A stretch of DNA of 64,000 nt from Anthostomella pinea. Lineage: Eukaryota > Ascomycota > Sordariomycetes > Xylariales > Xylariaceae. The stretch's first letter is position 1. Each line of letters opens with the position of its first letter. Of the stretch, positions 21,846 to 35,085 are shown one piece after another. Location of the stretch: contig CAUWAG010000018.1 in NCBI GenBank assembly GCA_963556695.1, positions 5,270,001 through 5,334,000 of the forward strand. The letters run 5' to 3'. The notes beneath the pieces are model-generated. The model was not told the DNA's origin and did no database searches. It saw only the letters and a program-made list of their open reading frames with translations. The position numbers and the translations under genes are program-made.

Positions 21846-23033
21846 TCAAGCACCAACCTCCTGCAGGCTCTTAACCGTGTCCACCGCGCTCTTCTCGATG
21901 GGGGTCCAGTCGATGCCTAGCACCTTGGTCGCCCGCAAGTTATCATACCCGTAAACGCCCTCAGGCAGTTCGCCACCTTTGACGCTTTCGTCGGGCAGCT
22001 TGTCGGCCAGGTCCGGCAGGCCCTTGCGGACGGCGGTCACGAGGTCGCGGTTGGAGAAGTGGCCCGCCGTGGTCAGGAAGCGCTTGCCGCCGGCCTCGGG
22101 CTTCTCCATGGCGTTGACGTGGGCGAGCGCGACATCGCGCACGTCGACCCAGAGGAACACGCCCGTGGGCGGTATCTCCTTCTTCCACTCGCCGCGGATG
22201 AGCTGCACGAAACGCTCGTTGCTCGTGTTGATGGCGGCGAGCGAGTTGAGGTGGTGCACGACGGGGCCGAAGACCATGGGCGGGCAGATGGTGGCCAGGT
22301 CGAAGTTCGGCTTCTCGTTGGCGACAAAGTCCCAGCCAGCCTTCTCGGCGTACTTCTTCGACACGCGGTAGGCGGTCGGCTTGGGCCCGTTGAGCCCGTC
22401 CTCATACGTGCTCGGGTTCCAATCGGCCTCGCTGAACACAGTCGTCTTGTCCTCGAGCCCGGACTGCGAGAGGATGGCGGCGAAGGACGAGGTGATGACA
22501 ACGCGCTTGACGCCCGGCGCGAACTTCTTGACGGCCTCGAGGACGGATGTGGTGCCCTTGATGGCCGGGTCGAGGAGTTCTGTTTTGGCGTCGCTCCATT
22601 TGAAGTGGAAAGGAGAGGCTGTGTGTTGGACGTACTCCAGACCCGGTGTCTGCATCACTTCGTCGAAAGCGCCCGGTTGCGCAATGTCGGGCACGATGAC
22701 GACGGTGAGCTTGGCATTGGGGTGCGCATCACGGATCTTGGAGGCCTTGTCTTCGGATCGTACCGTCGTTACGACTTCGTGGCCTCTCTTGAGGAGGAGC
22801 TCGAGGACGTGGGCTGCGGTATTTGGTCAGCTACGGTAGCCGTGTCAAGGTAAAGGGACATACCGGCAATGAAGCCTGAGCCACCTGTTGGTCCGCGATG
22901 TTCAGTCAGCGTGTTGATCTCAAGGTCGGCATTGTTCTACATGGCGATAGAAGGTAGCTGTCTAACTACCCAAGGCCAAGTGGGCGGCGGGGTAATGCAG
23001 TATTCACGAACCTGTGAGAAGTACTTTGGGCAT
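21846..23033 (-). CDS. NAD(P)-dependent extended short-chain reductase (dihydroflavonol/ketone reductase-like)
   Basis: Exons 23033-23012, 22884-22864 and 22813-21846 encode 336 aa. The tiny first two exons are required to complete the Rossmann start MPKVLLTGGSGFIAAHVLEL with its GxxGxxA cofactor motif. Introns are 127 and 50 nt. RVVITSSFAAIL supplies the catalytic Ser region, and YRVSKKYAEK the Tyr-x-x-x-Lys pair. LATICPPMVFGP and FLWVDVRDVALAHV are signatures of the dihydroflavonol-4-reductase / cinnamoyl-CoA reductase / yeast Gre2 group. These enzymes reduce aldehydes or ketones with NAD(P)H in the cytosol. The physiological substrate cannot be told from sequence. No secondary-metabolism partners are adjacent. 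Confidence 0.93.
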
Positions 23034-25204
23034 GATCGCAGCTTTGGATGTGGCGTTGAAGGGTCAATCGAACTTTGGCAGGGAGTTGACAAGCCTATGA
23101 AGGGGATATCGGGTATCAAGGTGTGTTTATATATGCTCAAGTTTTCTCTTCTTGCCCTCCACCTGGGCATGATTCACCCGATGGAAACGCGCCGCAGCGA
23201 CCAGCCATCCCGCCATCGCGGGGTCGTCAACAATAACGTCACATCAATCATGACGGAGATCCATCTGTACAGCACTTTGGTATGTCGGTACAAAGAGTCC
23301 ATGCATAATGCACGAGGCGTTTTGTGCCGGTCGCATAAATTCGCGCTCTTTTCGGCGTTAAGCCGGCGGATACACTCGGTCCTACCTTGACCATCCCCGG
23401 GCCCCCCTTTTCCGACTGCTGACTGATGAGTTGGAGGAGGCAACATCGGCTTTACTTCCTTGATGCAGGTGTTTCAAGCTAGACACTACTACAATCAGCA
23501 GTTATCAATCAACTTCGCCTCTTGAATACACATTTTTGAGATGGTCCGATCGGTGATAACTTATCTCCTGTAGATGACTGATTGAACATCGAGACGGCCG
23601 GAGCTGAAGACCATCGCGCTGGAATATGCCTCCTGCGAAGCAGATGGGAAGATAGATCTCTTCATCGGCCCTGTATATCTGGTTTGCGCCCTCCTCCATA
23701 GTCCTCCATGGAGTACATACCCGCTGACACAGATATTACAGTAGCGACAACGAAGCCGATCGCCACTTGAGCGACACTTCAACCTCCATGTTCCTTAGGT
23801 CAAGCTGATCTAATTGGAATGCCGGTGGTCTTCGAATTTGCCTTGCTGCTCATCGGTTCTATTTTTGCAGTCTTCGGCCGGACGAAGCATATGTCCATGT
23901 CCTTGTTGGCAAGGGGCGCCGGTCTGTGGAGCTGCTGGGTCCCGATGACGATGGAACATTATATCCGATTCACTCAAGTTGGTTACTGAATTCATATCCA
24001 AATGGAAGCTGATTTAGGTATGTGAGTGGCCCGTTGGAGTGGTACTCATTCTTTCGCAGTGGTGACAGTTGGTTGGGGTGTCTATCAACTCGACCAAGCT
24101 GGCGGTAATGGGTACCCAACACCCCGGGAAAGGGGCGCCCATGAAAGCAACGTGATGACCTAGGTAGCTTTTCTCCGTTGGGATTGTACATGCTCTTCAT
24201 TCCAAATACATCGCCCATAGTGCGTGTGTTTAGCATGGCCGGCCATCCTTCTTCCATCACCATGTTGAGTACTCAGTGCGTTCCAAAAATGGATGTACGA
24301 TACATTGTTCAAGAACTGATATGATGGGAGTGCTGACCTGGGTACGTCCGCAGCGAGTCGAAGAACATCAGATATACTTCCCTGTCTGACGAGAGTGTCT
24401 CTGAAACTATTTGAAAGAAGATGAAGCCGATGGAAGCCGTGTGAATTTTTATCAACATGATTGGCTCCCAGTTGTGTCAACCGGGAGTTGGTAGCCGAGG
24501 CCCTCCCAACCAGCACCCGCCGCAGTTCCGGGCCCGGCAGGGCAGGCTTACGAGCCCATCAGATTTTTGACTCATCACATTAACCATCCACAGGATCGCG
24601 GCCCAGAGCCGTCAGTAAAGAAGTCCTCCCTGTTGCCTTTATCCGGTGGCCCTGTTGGTCTGTTGGTGGGATATTTCGGGCCCAGGGACGTAAGGGGCCC
24701 CGACGGCACATATATCACGCTCACATCAGATTCACATGCCAATGCTTGAGCCAGGTTTAACGCAGCCCCTCACAGTTGGTTGTCTTCCATCCCAATCCGG
24801 CGTTTCCGACAGTTTCTAATACTGCTTCGACACAACATACCACACTCCACTCACCAACACAGGTTTGGTCGTCAACCGTCGATGGGCTCAATACCTCACA
24901 ACATCATTCACGAACAAAGCGTCGTGCACTGGATCCGGCCATGTGATCCCAAAATTCCCCTGTGATGGCGTCGAGCCTTTGTAGGCATCATCATGGTTAT
25001 GTCGCGGAGCCAACATTACAGCTCATCGACAAAGAAGAAGCTGATCGTCGACCAACCAACGGACTGTTCTGCTGTCAGGAGCTCGATACTCATCGTGATG
25101 TATGTAGGTATAAGAGGACACGTTCTTCAAGCTTCTTCCTTCTCGTTCAGCATCTGCCATCATCCTTCAGCGTCCACAAACCCTTGCACAGTTTACCTCG
25201 AACA
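23034..25204. other. 2.2-kb intergenic region; no gene supported
   Basis: Only short frames. The left end is the promoter side of the reductase; the right end may contain 5' exons of the degenerate gene at 25205-25601, which I could not define. Confidence 0.5.
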
Positions 25205-25601
25205 CACATCCTCCATACCTCGGACGAAAACGAGCGACGAATTCAAGACCTTGGTGAAGGAGTTTGGGGCGATTGAAGCAAGATATGATACTATCTTTGA
25301 CAAAGAGCTTAAGTCAGACTTCGAGGACCACATTTCAGATGCAGAGGTTTGCAAGATTTACGTGGAGTCATTTCTCGATGTACCACCGCCGGACGCCCAG
25401 GACACCGAGAAGACCAAAGCGACCGAGTTCAAGGACACCCTCGGGGCTTGGATATCCATGGTGGAGGGTAAGGTAAAATAATTTGAGAAAGAGGCCGAGG
25501 AGGAGAGCAACAGGAAGACAGGCCGAAAAAGGGCGAAGAAGCCGGGCGTGGAGACGATCGATGAGGGATCATAGGATGAAGACGACGACGACGACGAATA
25601 A
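25205..25601 (+). pseudogene. Degenerate gene for a charged, acidic-tailed protein
   Basis: One frame runs through DEFKTLVKEFGAIEARYDT and ISDAEVCKIYVESFLDV to GAWISMVEGKVK, then TAA (25479-25481). It continues in the same frame with FEKEAEEESNRKTGRKRAKK, TAG (25572-25574) and an acidic DEDDDDDE end before TAA at 25599. Protein-like composition persists across both stops, and single C-to-T changes (CAA, CAG) would explain them. This suggests recent inactivation. Alternatives are that the protein ends at 25481, or that an intron I cannot place removes the first stop. The upstream frame is open to 24993 but looks less coding-like. Family not recognised. Confidence 0.45.
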
Positions 25602-26312
25602 ATATCAGAAAGCGGAAGGCGGTTCGACATCAACCACAACAGCCTTGGGTGATCGACACCACACATTTCTTCGACTCGTCAAACGCGCGCGCGCAACCTC
25701 ACACCCACGAAGACACCCACGTAGGTACCTACGGAGGCACCCACAAAGAGACATCTCACTCATACACTCCTCCAACACTTGGTATACTGTGTTAATATTC
25801 CTTTTTTTCGATTTCCGGCTCTTCTGTTCCATTTTCTGCTTTTTGGGTTGGCGTTTCTCTTTTTGGAACTAGTGCGATGGAATAACGGGATTTCATGCCT
25901 CACTCTACCCTCATGAAGTCCTCTTGCTTCTCAATTTCACTTATTATTTCCATTAATACTATTATCTGAACTCTCTATGTTCTTACACGTGCGGTTTTCG
26001 CTGGACTACGAAGAGAGGGCCAATGTTTGGTCTCCAACTTTGACTGCTCCTTGGCGTTAGGTGGAGGCTCATCATGATGCACCTAGGACGGGCGTTGAAC
26101 CAATCCCACTCAAAAGCTCAGCGTTCATGTTTTTTCTCAGTACTATCTCCCACTCACCAGGACCGAGCCTCTTGGGATCACTATTCACCTGAGTTGAGTA
26201 CCTGAGGTGGATATGATCACGAATGTTCCTCTTAACGTTATGACACAAACCCCTTTCCAGGTATGAAGCCTTGAACTCTCACTACTACTAGGTAGTCAGT
26301 TTGAAAGAGAGA
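25602..26312. other. Intergenic; no gene seen
   Basis: 3' side of the lactonase gene and of the degenerate gene. Pyrimidine-rich and T-rich patches around 25790-25960; no coding potential. Confidence 0.6.
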
Positions 26313-27731
26313 TCAAGCCCATATCACAGCCATAGGCCCCTCCTCCTGCTTCAGATCAAAGTCCCCCAGCGTCAAGTTCGCGACCACTGCTCCCATAAAT
26401 CCAGTCTGTGCATCTCGCTCCATGATCACCAGCCCATTCGACACCTCATTTCCGACGGCGACGTACCGGTTGTTCTCGTCGGGGGAGAGCGAGAAGTGCC
26501 TTGGTATCTTGCTGTATGTCGCTTGAAGGCCCAGAAACGTCAAGTGTTCCTCCTTCGATGACGAGGGGTCTGTGGACATAGGAGAAGAGTCTGCGGCAAG
26601 GTTCACCGCGTACACTGCCAACGTGTCGCTGTCATACGACACTGTATTGCGGTTCGACACGCACGCGAAGCGCCCGTCCGTCGATAACACCACTTCGGCC
26701 GCCACGTTGATGTTGTCGGGGTCGGAACTTACGGCACCAGGCTGTAACGTTGACGCGCGCTGGATGAATGTGACGCTCAGAGGCGCGGTCCCTACTCTGT
26801 TGCTTTTGTGGCTGTTTTCCACGCCGTCCAGCGTGTAAACGCTGACAGTATTGTCCAGCTCGCCTACCAGATACGCAAAAGTACGCGTGTTGTTGAAGAC
26901 CCGAAACGTGACGTGCCGCGGCCCTGTATCTGGCAGCACCGTGATGTTCATCAGGGGCTCGACGCATTCCGGCCCGTCCACCGAATATACGTATACGAGA
27001 TCAGCTCCGCGGTCGGGCGCGAGCATGTAGCGTCCCGACGGATCGAATGAGGCTGCGTGTGGGTTGTTCTGTATTTGTGAGTCGTTGGAGTGGACCGGCG
27101 TGGTCAATAGTGTAATGGAACACGTAGCTGGCGGCACCTATCGACCCAAAGGGAAGGATGGGGTGAACGGACACGGTCGATCCGTCGCTGTAGTTCATGA
27201 GTTAGCTACGTGCTTGAGCTTGTGGTCCTTTCTGCCAAAATCTGGCACAGGAGATGGTGCCGACAACAGCAGAGGTAGATCGACTGACATATTCGCCGCA
27301 GCCAGCGTCCTCCCGTCTCGGCTGATATCGCAGTAGACGCCGCCTTGGCCACCCGAACTGTCACTGCTTATCAGATCCCATGGGCTGCCACTGCCATTAT
27401 TACTCCCACTTCCGCTGCTTCCAGCTGCCTTTGAAAACGCAAACAGGCCTCCACTAACATCCGTCTCGTCCAAAAATTGGTCCCTGGACACAGCATACAG
27501 CCGATCACCGCACGCATGCAGCCAGCCTGGCTTGTGGCCCGCGTCTGTGGTGCCAAGAATTGTCAGGCTTTCGGACGCGGTCTTTGAGGCGTTGAAGGCG
27601 TACGTCAATATGCCACGCTTCTGGTGCGCAACGTAGAGAGTCAGCAGCGGTGAGGACGGCTCTTCGCGGGGAAGACCCGAAGCGATGCTGGCAGGAAGGA
27701 GAGAGAGGAGTACGGGGATGGGGTTCAACAT
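26313..27731 (-). CDS. Secreted lactonase-family seven-bladed beta-propeller (6-phosphogluconolactonase/muconate-cyclase type)
   Basis: Exon 1 is 27731-27289; a 101-nt intron (27188-27288, donor GTCAGT, branch GCTAAC, acceptor CTACAG) leads to exon 2 from 27187. The frame then shifts by one nucleotide between 27123 and 27069. Either a 55-nt intron with a weak donor (GTGTTC) is present, giving 420 aa, or there is a 1-nt frameshift. The product begins with a signal peptide (MLNPIPVLLSLLPASIASG) and has propeller-family motifs: HACGDRLYAVSRD, GGVYCDISRDGRTLAAAN, HAASFDPSGRYMLAPDRGADLVYVY, PRHVTFRVFN, YVAVGNEVSNG. Family members hydrolyse lactones or cyclise muconates; the secreted form's substrate is unknown. 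Two Ser/Gly/Asn-rich inserts interrupt the early blades. Confidence 0.85.
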
Positions 27732-30700
27732 GCTGACGTAGATGGATAGCTGTGCCTAGCCTTGGTCGACTGTGCTATTACTGACGTGAAATGCGTGCAC
27801 TTTGAACTTCACAGAAATCAAGAGAGGTGGGAAATGGTATTATATAGGAGGATTTCTTCAGCCATCATGACCGGCATAGAGGGTTCGTATCAGCTTCGTC
27901 AATTGCGTGCAAAACTCATTCAGCCCCCTTTACCCTAGCGCTCCTTCATCTACCCTTCTTTCATGGTCTTGGCCGTAGTTCACGCTCGATGAGCTCTAAC
28001 GACACCTGGTGATCATGGCACAACCCTCATAAAAGGCCGTTGGCTGGACTAGGAGGTAATGCGAGCTTCGCCCTGAAGGCCGATGGTTAGCTGGTTGGTT
28101 GGTTGGTGAAGGTCTGACATGCGCAAACCGCAGATTCGGGGGTACGCGGCCTCGTAAGCGGCTTTTCGGCGAAGGGGCCAGAGTAATGCATAGCCTGCTG
28201 ATTCTATTGCATCACGTAGAAATCCAAATGGGATGATCTTGTCGATGGCCCATTTGATGCTCGTCCTCGTCAAATGGGTTCTGCAATGTGAAAGACGCAA
28301 TCTCTCAAGATCGTCCTCGTCTAAACGCCCTTCATACAAGTCCACGTAAGAAGATCCATCACTGGGCTAACTCTGTAGGAACCATGCCAGAAGACGAATA
28401 TGTGGCTTTGTTCCCATTACGAGGTGAAAATCGAGTTATATGTGTCGACGCAGGACAGAGATCCAGATATACAACGGCGGCGGCGGCGAGTACGACTAGA
28501 GGAGAGACACTCAATACTGGCCGGCGATAACGTAAGTCCAAGGACACTTGGTGAGGACTCTCCGCAATATTCCATGATCCTTCTTTCTCTTCCTCCCTCT
28601 CTGGGCCCCGTCAATGCCGAATGAGCCTTCCGCTGGACACCTATATGGCATTCGCCTCGTAGATAGGTAGATGCAGCCTGCTATGATTCAGCACGAGCAA
28701 GACCAGAAAATAGCACAAGGCCTGTCGACGCAGAATTAAGAGCTCTTTCGTACTTCCGTGGATAATCAAATTGATGAAGAAAATGCAGAGGTGCACGTAT
28801 GTCTTCCAACACCATCGCCTAACGATGGTAATAGTGGTAGGCCGCTCCCACTCCGCGAGTAGCCCGGCGAGTGTGACATACCTTGATTGTGATCTCCCGT
28901 CAGTATCTCCAGCAGGTATAAAATATTTTATTTTTATTTGCCAGATTCAAGAGCACCTCGACAACCACGCGGACAAATCAACCCGCATAGCCCAGTCAAC
29001 ATCCTGGGGCTCAGTCACGGTTCGTGCAAAAGCGACAGGAACAGACAATTCCGTGTAGGAGAAGGTAGAAAGGTTAGCATTGCTACTTCCTGATCTCATC
29101 TTTTCGGCATTGCTGTGCCCTCCCAAAATAATTCATGGTAATGGAAGCGTCGACCACGCCAGGAATAGTGTAGCCATTCACACCTACATAGGTGCACCGC
29201 ATCACTGCTACGCGATTTAGCCCACCGCCTCCGTCAAGCAAGGTCAATTTGAGCGCCAATGTGTCTAAGGAAAAGCCTCAACCCAAGCTGGTGTCTGTCC
29301 TCTTGTCCGTGCCACCGGCCGAAGCTCCTCATATCATTCCCATCTCATCCCGTCTTCCTCTTTCGTCATGTCATATTGTGATCGTAAGTTTTCATGTATG
29401 CCAGTCCCAGGGTTAGATCCTTCATATCGAAGGGCAGATGCCGCGTGCCCTGTTGCTGCCGTGATAATCTACTCTCGAACTCTATCCGATTACGCAGCAA
29501 CTCTCAACAGCCTCTCAATAGTCATGATATGTTAGAATGGCCCTGTTGGGCTTCCAACGCAGCCATCGGTCTGATCACGCAATTGGCTCTCTATCTGGAT
29601 CTGATGGTATTCACTCTGATGGTTTGTCTCTCTTAGAGAAGCATCACATACCAGAGGGAGGTACACCTATGGCGCTCGCTTTACCCCTATCACATTCTTC
29701 CCACTAGAACCTGAACTTGTTCCGTTCCGAACTTGGCGCCGTGTGGGTTGGAAGCAGCTATCACTGATCACCTGGCCGTGGTCAATCCCGATCCATCGGG
29801 TACATACCCTGTTGCCCCAGCCATACAGTAAGCTGCTATTATTGTCTTTGATCGTATATGTCAATCTGCAAGACATGAGTCAAATATGATGCTGACTCTC
29901 ATATGCGGATAGACTGAGAACAGGGTGTGTTTGCGAGGACCGGATCATGTCCCGACGTCATGAAGTGCCAACATAGCGAACACTCAGGGGCACTGGAGAT
30001 CAGTCTCCGGGTCCGATTGCACACTCCGAAGCGTCCCTTGTCGCCGTTGCCTGATGATTGCAGATCATCCGGGGAAGCATCCCAGTATCGGAAAGAGGAA
30101 CGAGGGCTTGCTCTCATGATATGTAACGGAAACGAATGACACAAAGGTGATCGGGACAGCATGTATCGAATCTCCTTCCGATAGATGAACGAAGTTGCGA
30201 GCGCTTGGGACAATCTGCGTCCTCACTACTCGGACTTGCGTCAGGCGTCGGATCCACCGGGAAAGTGAAGCAAACGGCCGTAGGATGAGAGGTCGCGTCG
30301 CACGAAGTCAGCCCGATCATGCAGAGTCCCGTGAGGCCACGCCGGCTGGGACGACCGGAAACTTGCACTTCGGGGGGCACCGGTCGGGATCTTCGTCGTC
30401 AGGGGAAGATTAGACGAGAAAAGCAACCTCATTCCCAGCGCCGTGGGTCGGCCTATGAGTGGCGAGCCAGCTTACCATCGATGTACAGCGTCCCGTCGTC
30501 TGTCACTTCTCGCATACGACGCCTCGGGTCCTCATGTCCCAAGAACCAAACCCTCCCAGACATGGAACGCATGTATACCAAATTTAGATGAGTGAGACCC
30601 GTTGAAACTGCCCCTAACCGTTCGATGTTGTTGAAATCTTGTAGCACGACAATCTCGGAGGTGTTTCTGGCTACCCACTGCATCGGAACGAGACTGATAC

Positions 30701-33700
30701 ATGCGCCTTCTTTCCACTTTCGATGCAGCATGCAAGATGACGCGGAAGCCTGCAGGTCTCAGGTCGATGCGATTGGGGCATGAATCCATCTCGAAGGTTC
30801 CAGTCGGGTCTCACAGCAGTCAGCAGTTGGTCATATGGCTGTGTCTGAGACTCTGTTTCAACCGAACCAAACGGTGGCCCCCACGTTGACCGTTCCAGAG
30901 CCATGGTTCCCATCGTGATAGGCAGCCACTTCCGGGAATCGAACGAGTCGCAAGATCAACGCTCACGTCGGACAACTTCTCCATCGTCGACTTCTATTTG
31001 CGGAGTATCTGCTTCCTTGAGACAACTCTGTGCAACTGAAGCCATCGTCATATATCTCATATCACCTCTCACAAACCGCTCTGCAAGTCAGTAAACCGTC
31101 GAAGGGCTCACAGCATGGGCTATTTCAAGTGAGACTCGTTATTACTATGATACATGCCATCCAGCACCACCGCCGTTATTACTCGGAACGACATGCATAC
31201 TCTGCATTCGTTACCGATCATTTTCGTCGGTGCTACCAGTTCCACACAAGGCTTGCGAGCTCGGAATTATTGCAGGATGCGATAATGAATGTCTCAAGCG
31301 TGAGACGGGGATGGGAAGCCTTCTACGACAAGTCGAACCTTACGTTTACCAATCCTTTCGTCGGAGCAAGGAGGAGTATCGGAACCCATGGCTTTGACTT
31401 GCAGGTATTTCGATACCTCGCTGGGTGTGTACCGCGATGTCCCGAGTACATCGCCTTCACAGGGGCGTCACAACATGTCAAGTTCGATTGCTAGCATATA
31501 TGTCCTCATATATACCTGACCATGCCATCCTCAATCCGGTAAGACAATCGTCTGACGACTACGCCCGGTTGAACAATAGGAGGTACCCCGGTAGTCTATC
31601 TTTGGGATGCCGGTACTGGGGCGTCTATTTGTATCTCGCAGTAAAGGGGTTTCCGCAGGGCGATGGGAACCTGAACCACTGACTGGCTACAACGCTTTGA
31701 GGCTGCCAATGGCGTAAGGAGCACCATAGATGCTGAGGCTGAGTCTCCATGTATCAGAGTCACAGATGTCACATTGCGACGCAGCTGCGACATAGAACTT
31801 CATGGTCCTCGCGACGGTTACAACAGTCACACTCGCGCAATGATGCCAGAAACCCTTGTAGAAAGACGGGGTAACAATCACGGTCATCAGTGCTAGACAG
31901 TAACGTAAGATCTCCTGTGCATTCACCGCTGTTGTGCAGTGTACGCCGCTTGTGTGAATATACCCCTTTCGTGCATGCATATAACCTTGACCCTATATCG
32001 AAGTGGTACAACAGCTTCATCCGCCGTAAGTAGCTTGCTCTACGAGACCGTAAGATCAACGTCAAGGTAGAAAGCCCACCACGGTGCAAACTCAAAAATT
32101 GTGGTTCCAGGGAGCCGGGCCGGCCTAGCAACCCAAACCTACGGGCCGGCTCCTCGACTGGGATACGAACTCGGTCCCGAATCACTGCCCCTTAGATCCC
32201 AAAGCTTCCCGAATTGTTCTATTGCATGGCCATGCGTGAGTGCCTGACCCGGCCACTAGGCTTCGTGGCCCCCCTTGCGTGACTTGGCTGACCGTCAACC
32301 TGGAAAGATGCAGCCCCGACGATGACCAGAACGGTGAACCCCGCTGCATGATGCTGCTTCCAGACGGTATCGCCACTGATTGGGCACAGCCACCTCACAT
32401 GCGAGGAGGAGAGAGGCTGAGCATTCCAACATGATGGACGGGATGAGATGGGCTTATTTGGGCTGCTGTTGATGTCAGCGCCAGAACCTAACCCACCTTA
32501 CCTTACGCATGTAAAAGCGAGGGCCAGTGAGTGAGGGGGACTCTTAGAGTATGCGCTAGATGGGATATTTTGGGCCACCAGGTCGGCGCCTGGATCTGTG
32601 TTGGCGATCTCGGCATAGGAATTCCTTCCGCAGCGGCTTACAGGAACGCGCGAACCCGTCAGACAGTTACATTATGTCGCGATAGTGCCACAATGGTGGT
32701 ATCGACAGGACTGGTGGGCGCCGGAGTCTCCCTTGCCCAGTGCCAACCTTGACCCTGTCACTTGTATTCTAACAAGACACTCATCGATTCCCAGGAGCGG
32801 CATCGACCCGGTAAGGCTTGCAGCTACTCCTAGACGTCCCCGACTATCGTACGTTGACTTGAGAATGATCTGGTGACGAAACCGGCAGCCTCCGCTCAGC
32901 CAGTATGACACCACTAAGGCATATAGACGAGATGAGGGGTTCACTACGGTAGTACTGAATAAAAAGGAAGAAGTCGAGACGGGCGACTACACAAGGATCA
33001 AGCAAGGCAAAATGATGTCCCTCATAGGATGCGTTTCATGTCAGGATGGCCTTACTTTGGACTGGACATCTCAGCCTTGCTGCTCCCTGCGAGTCCACCC
33101 AATGGCATTAGCCTCCCGCGGCCGCCCGGAAGCGCGGCTACTCCTCGCGACGGCGCCGGTACTTCGAGGGACTTTGGGAGACAGCAAGAGACATCTCGTA
33201 GATGGCATGCGCTTGAGACGGCACTAGGTGAACCAAGGAGGAAACCTCCGTCTTGGGGCAACGATGGGCACTGCTTGTCTCCTTAGCGCAAGCCGCTAAA
33301 AGCTTGGTCTCGGTAACAATACTTGAAGCACACAAGTGACTGCCATGATCAGCTGTTTGCTTGCTTCATCAGCCGCAAGGGCTGTCAAGAGCAAACAATA
33401 AACAAGCCAATAGGCTGGCGTTGATGCTGGTGTTGACACGACGGAGCGCTTGGCGGCTCAGGATAGATATGCTCAAGATTGAGCATACATGCCCAGATCA
33501 CCCTGCCTGAGATGCTGTGCGGCCACTAAGCATACGCAGGGCATCCTTGAGTCGATATCAGCCTTCCTGGCTTCCCCAGATTCCAGTGTTGGCTCCCGTC
33601 ATCCAGCAGTCGGGCCATCCATCCTTGATGAGAGTCGCGTAGCTGGGATTCACGGATCGCAAGCTGCTCGAGAGAGAGACGCCAGAAGACGCGAGGCTCA

Positions 33701-33925
33701 AGGCCGGGCTCATCCCTAGAGACCGTACGTGCAAACGCTACTAGATCAGCGCCTGCAGGAAGATACAGCGAGCTGGTGGGGGAGGCTATCGGTTAATCAG
33801 CTTTCTGAAGTTAATTCAGGGAATATCCTTGCTGAGCAGACAACTTCTTACATGGCTGTCCTGACTTAAAGATGCGGGCACACTGGTCTGCCTGCAAGCT
33901 AGTCGACGGCGGCACTGGCGAGGAG

Positions 33926-33952
33926 CACCCGGGTGACCGCACCCGGGTGACC
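33926..33952. repeat. 13-bp direct repeat with 1-nt spacer
   Basis: CACCCGGGTGACC occurs at 33926-33938 and 33940-33952; each copy contains the palindrome CACCCGGGTG. Confidence 0.9.
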
Positions 33953-34273
33953 AGGTCCAACAGGTGATCGCGCAAGTCGCGAATCACGATACCTTCCCCG
34001 ATCGAGGAGATCTCCCGTTGCGCGTCTCGAGTTTAGGAGATATATGGTCTAGTCCAGACGCCACGGGCACCATGTAAACTCAACCAGCGCCATCCTCGGA
34101 GGAGTGTACAGTAGTGTGAACCGCGAACTGCCGTTCACATGCAGCGACTAATATCGTTCGGGTGACGGCTTCGCAGGAATGCGTGTGATAGTGACCTGTG
34201 GATGATGATACGTCAGCGCCATATCACACTGAGACCGTCCTAAACACTTGCTAACGTAGTTGGCAAAGACGGA

Positions 34274-34304
34274 GGCAGTTGAGCCAGTTGAGCCAGTTAA
34301 GCCA
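34274..34304. repeat. 9-bp tandem repeat, about three copies
   Basis: GCAGTTGAG / CCAGTTGAG / CCAGTTAAG. Confidence 0.85.
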
Positions 34305-35068
34305 GGTCGCCAGGCAGACGAGGGTTCCGGAAGCACGAATTCCAGCTTCTGACTAAGGGCGTATAAATCAAGGGCCAGAGAGACGATTGGCCTTTTCTCC
34401 GAACGCTTCAACGGCTGCGTGCAGCGAGACACCAGATCCGACACCAGATCTGTCGTGGCTCCGAAACCGTCTTCCGCCATCCCAAAGAGATGGATCGGGC
34501 ACCACCTCGCATGCGGCTGCCCGAACTGGTGTTTCCCCAAGCCACGTAATCCGCCGGCCAGCCATCGGCGGCGGACGTGAGAGGCTCTGTCTGTCCAATA
34601 GACTAGAAATCGATCAGTGCAGACATGTAATTGTTGCATGCTTCGATCCCGGAGCGTGGCGGTCTGGCCAGTCTCCATCTGCGTCACCTGCAGCACATGC
34701 GCGGCGCGAAAACACCAAGACAAGTTTTGGCGGTGTCCAGGTCTAGGTGAGACTGGAGCAACCGGCGGTGGCACAACCTGGGCTGCCTGGCAGGAGGGCG
34801 ACAGAACCATCGAGGCCCTGCAGGCCGTCGCATGTCGTCACGTTGGCCGGCGAGAGATGCGTCCCAAGTTTGGTTATCCTGCAGTAACTTCACTCGATGG
34901 CGTCGCATGATCCCCTTCACTCAGTGTCACTCGACTAAGCTCCTCTGATATCCCATACTGATAGCGCACTGCGACGTAGATGCCTCGTCACACTCTGCTA
35001 TCGCACCTGGAAAGTCTCGAGTCTGGTACCTGTGGAGAAAAGACCTCGATATTGACGCCGTTCCCCTG

Positions 35069-35085
35069 ACCTTGGACCTTGGACC
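35069..35085. repeat. Heptamer ACCTTGG x2 plus ACC
   Basis: Same heptamer family (CCTTGGA/T) as 16751-16764 (opposite strand) and 45659-45679. Confidence 0.8.

Noticed and set aside
22059..22853. 264-codon plus-strand frame opposite the reductase
   Set aside because: A shadow of the GC-rich reductase gene; its sequence is the complement of a well-supported enzyme.
21846..27731. Secondary-metabolite gene cluster around the reductase and lactonase
   Set aside because: No backbone synthase, P450, transporter or cluster regulator lies nearby; two unrelated-looking enzymes separated by 3 kb are not enough.
30930..30975. tRNA-like T-loop word (reverse complement GTTCGATTCC)
   Set aside because: The flanking bases do not form the T stem, and no acceptor or anticodon stem could be drawn.
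31030..31494. 154-codon plus-strand frame in the gene-poor tract
   Set aside because: Mixed composition with no motif and no continuation across plausible introns.
34148..34810. 220-codon minus-strand frame
   Set aside because: No family resemblance; a long frame by chance in GC-balanced DNA, with an equally long frame on the other strand.
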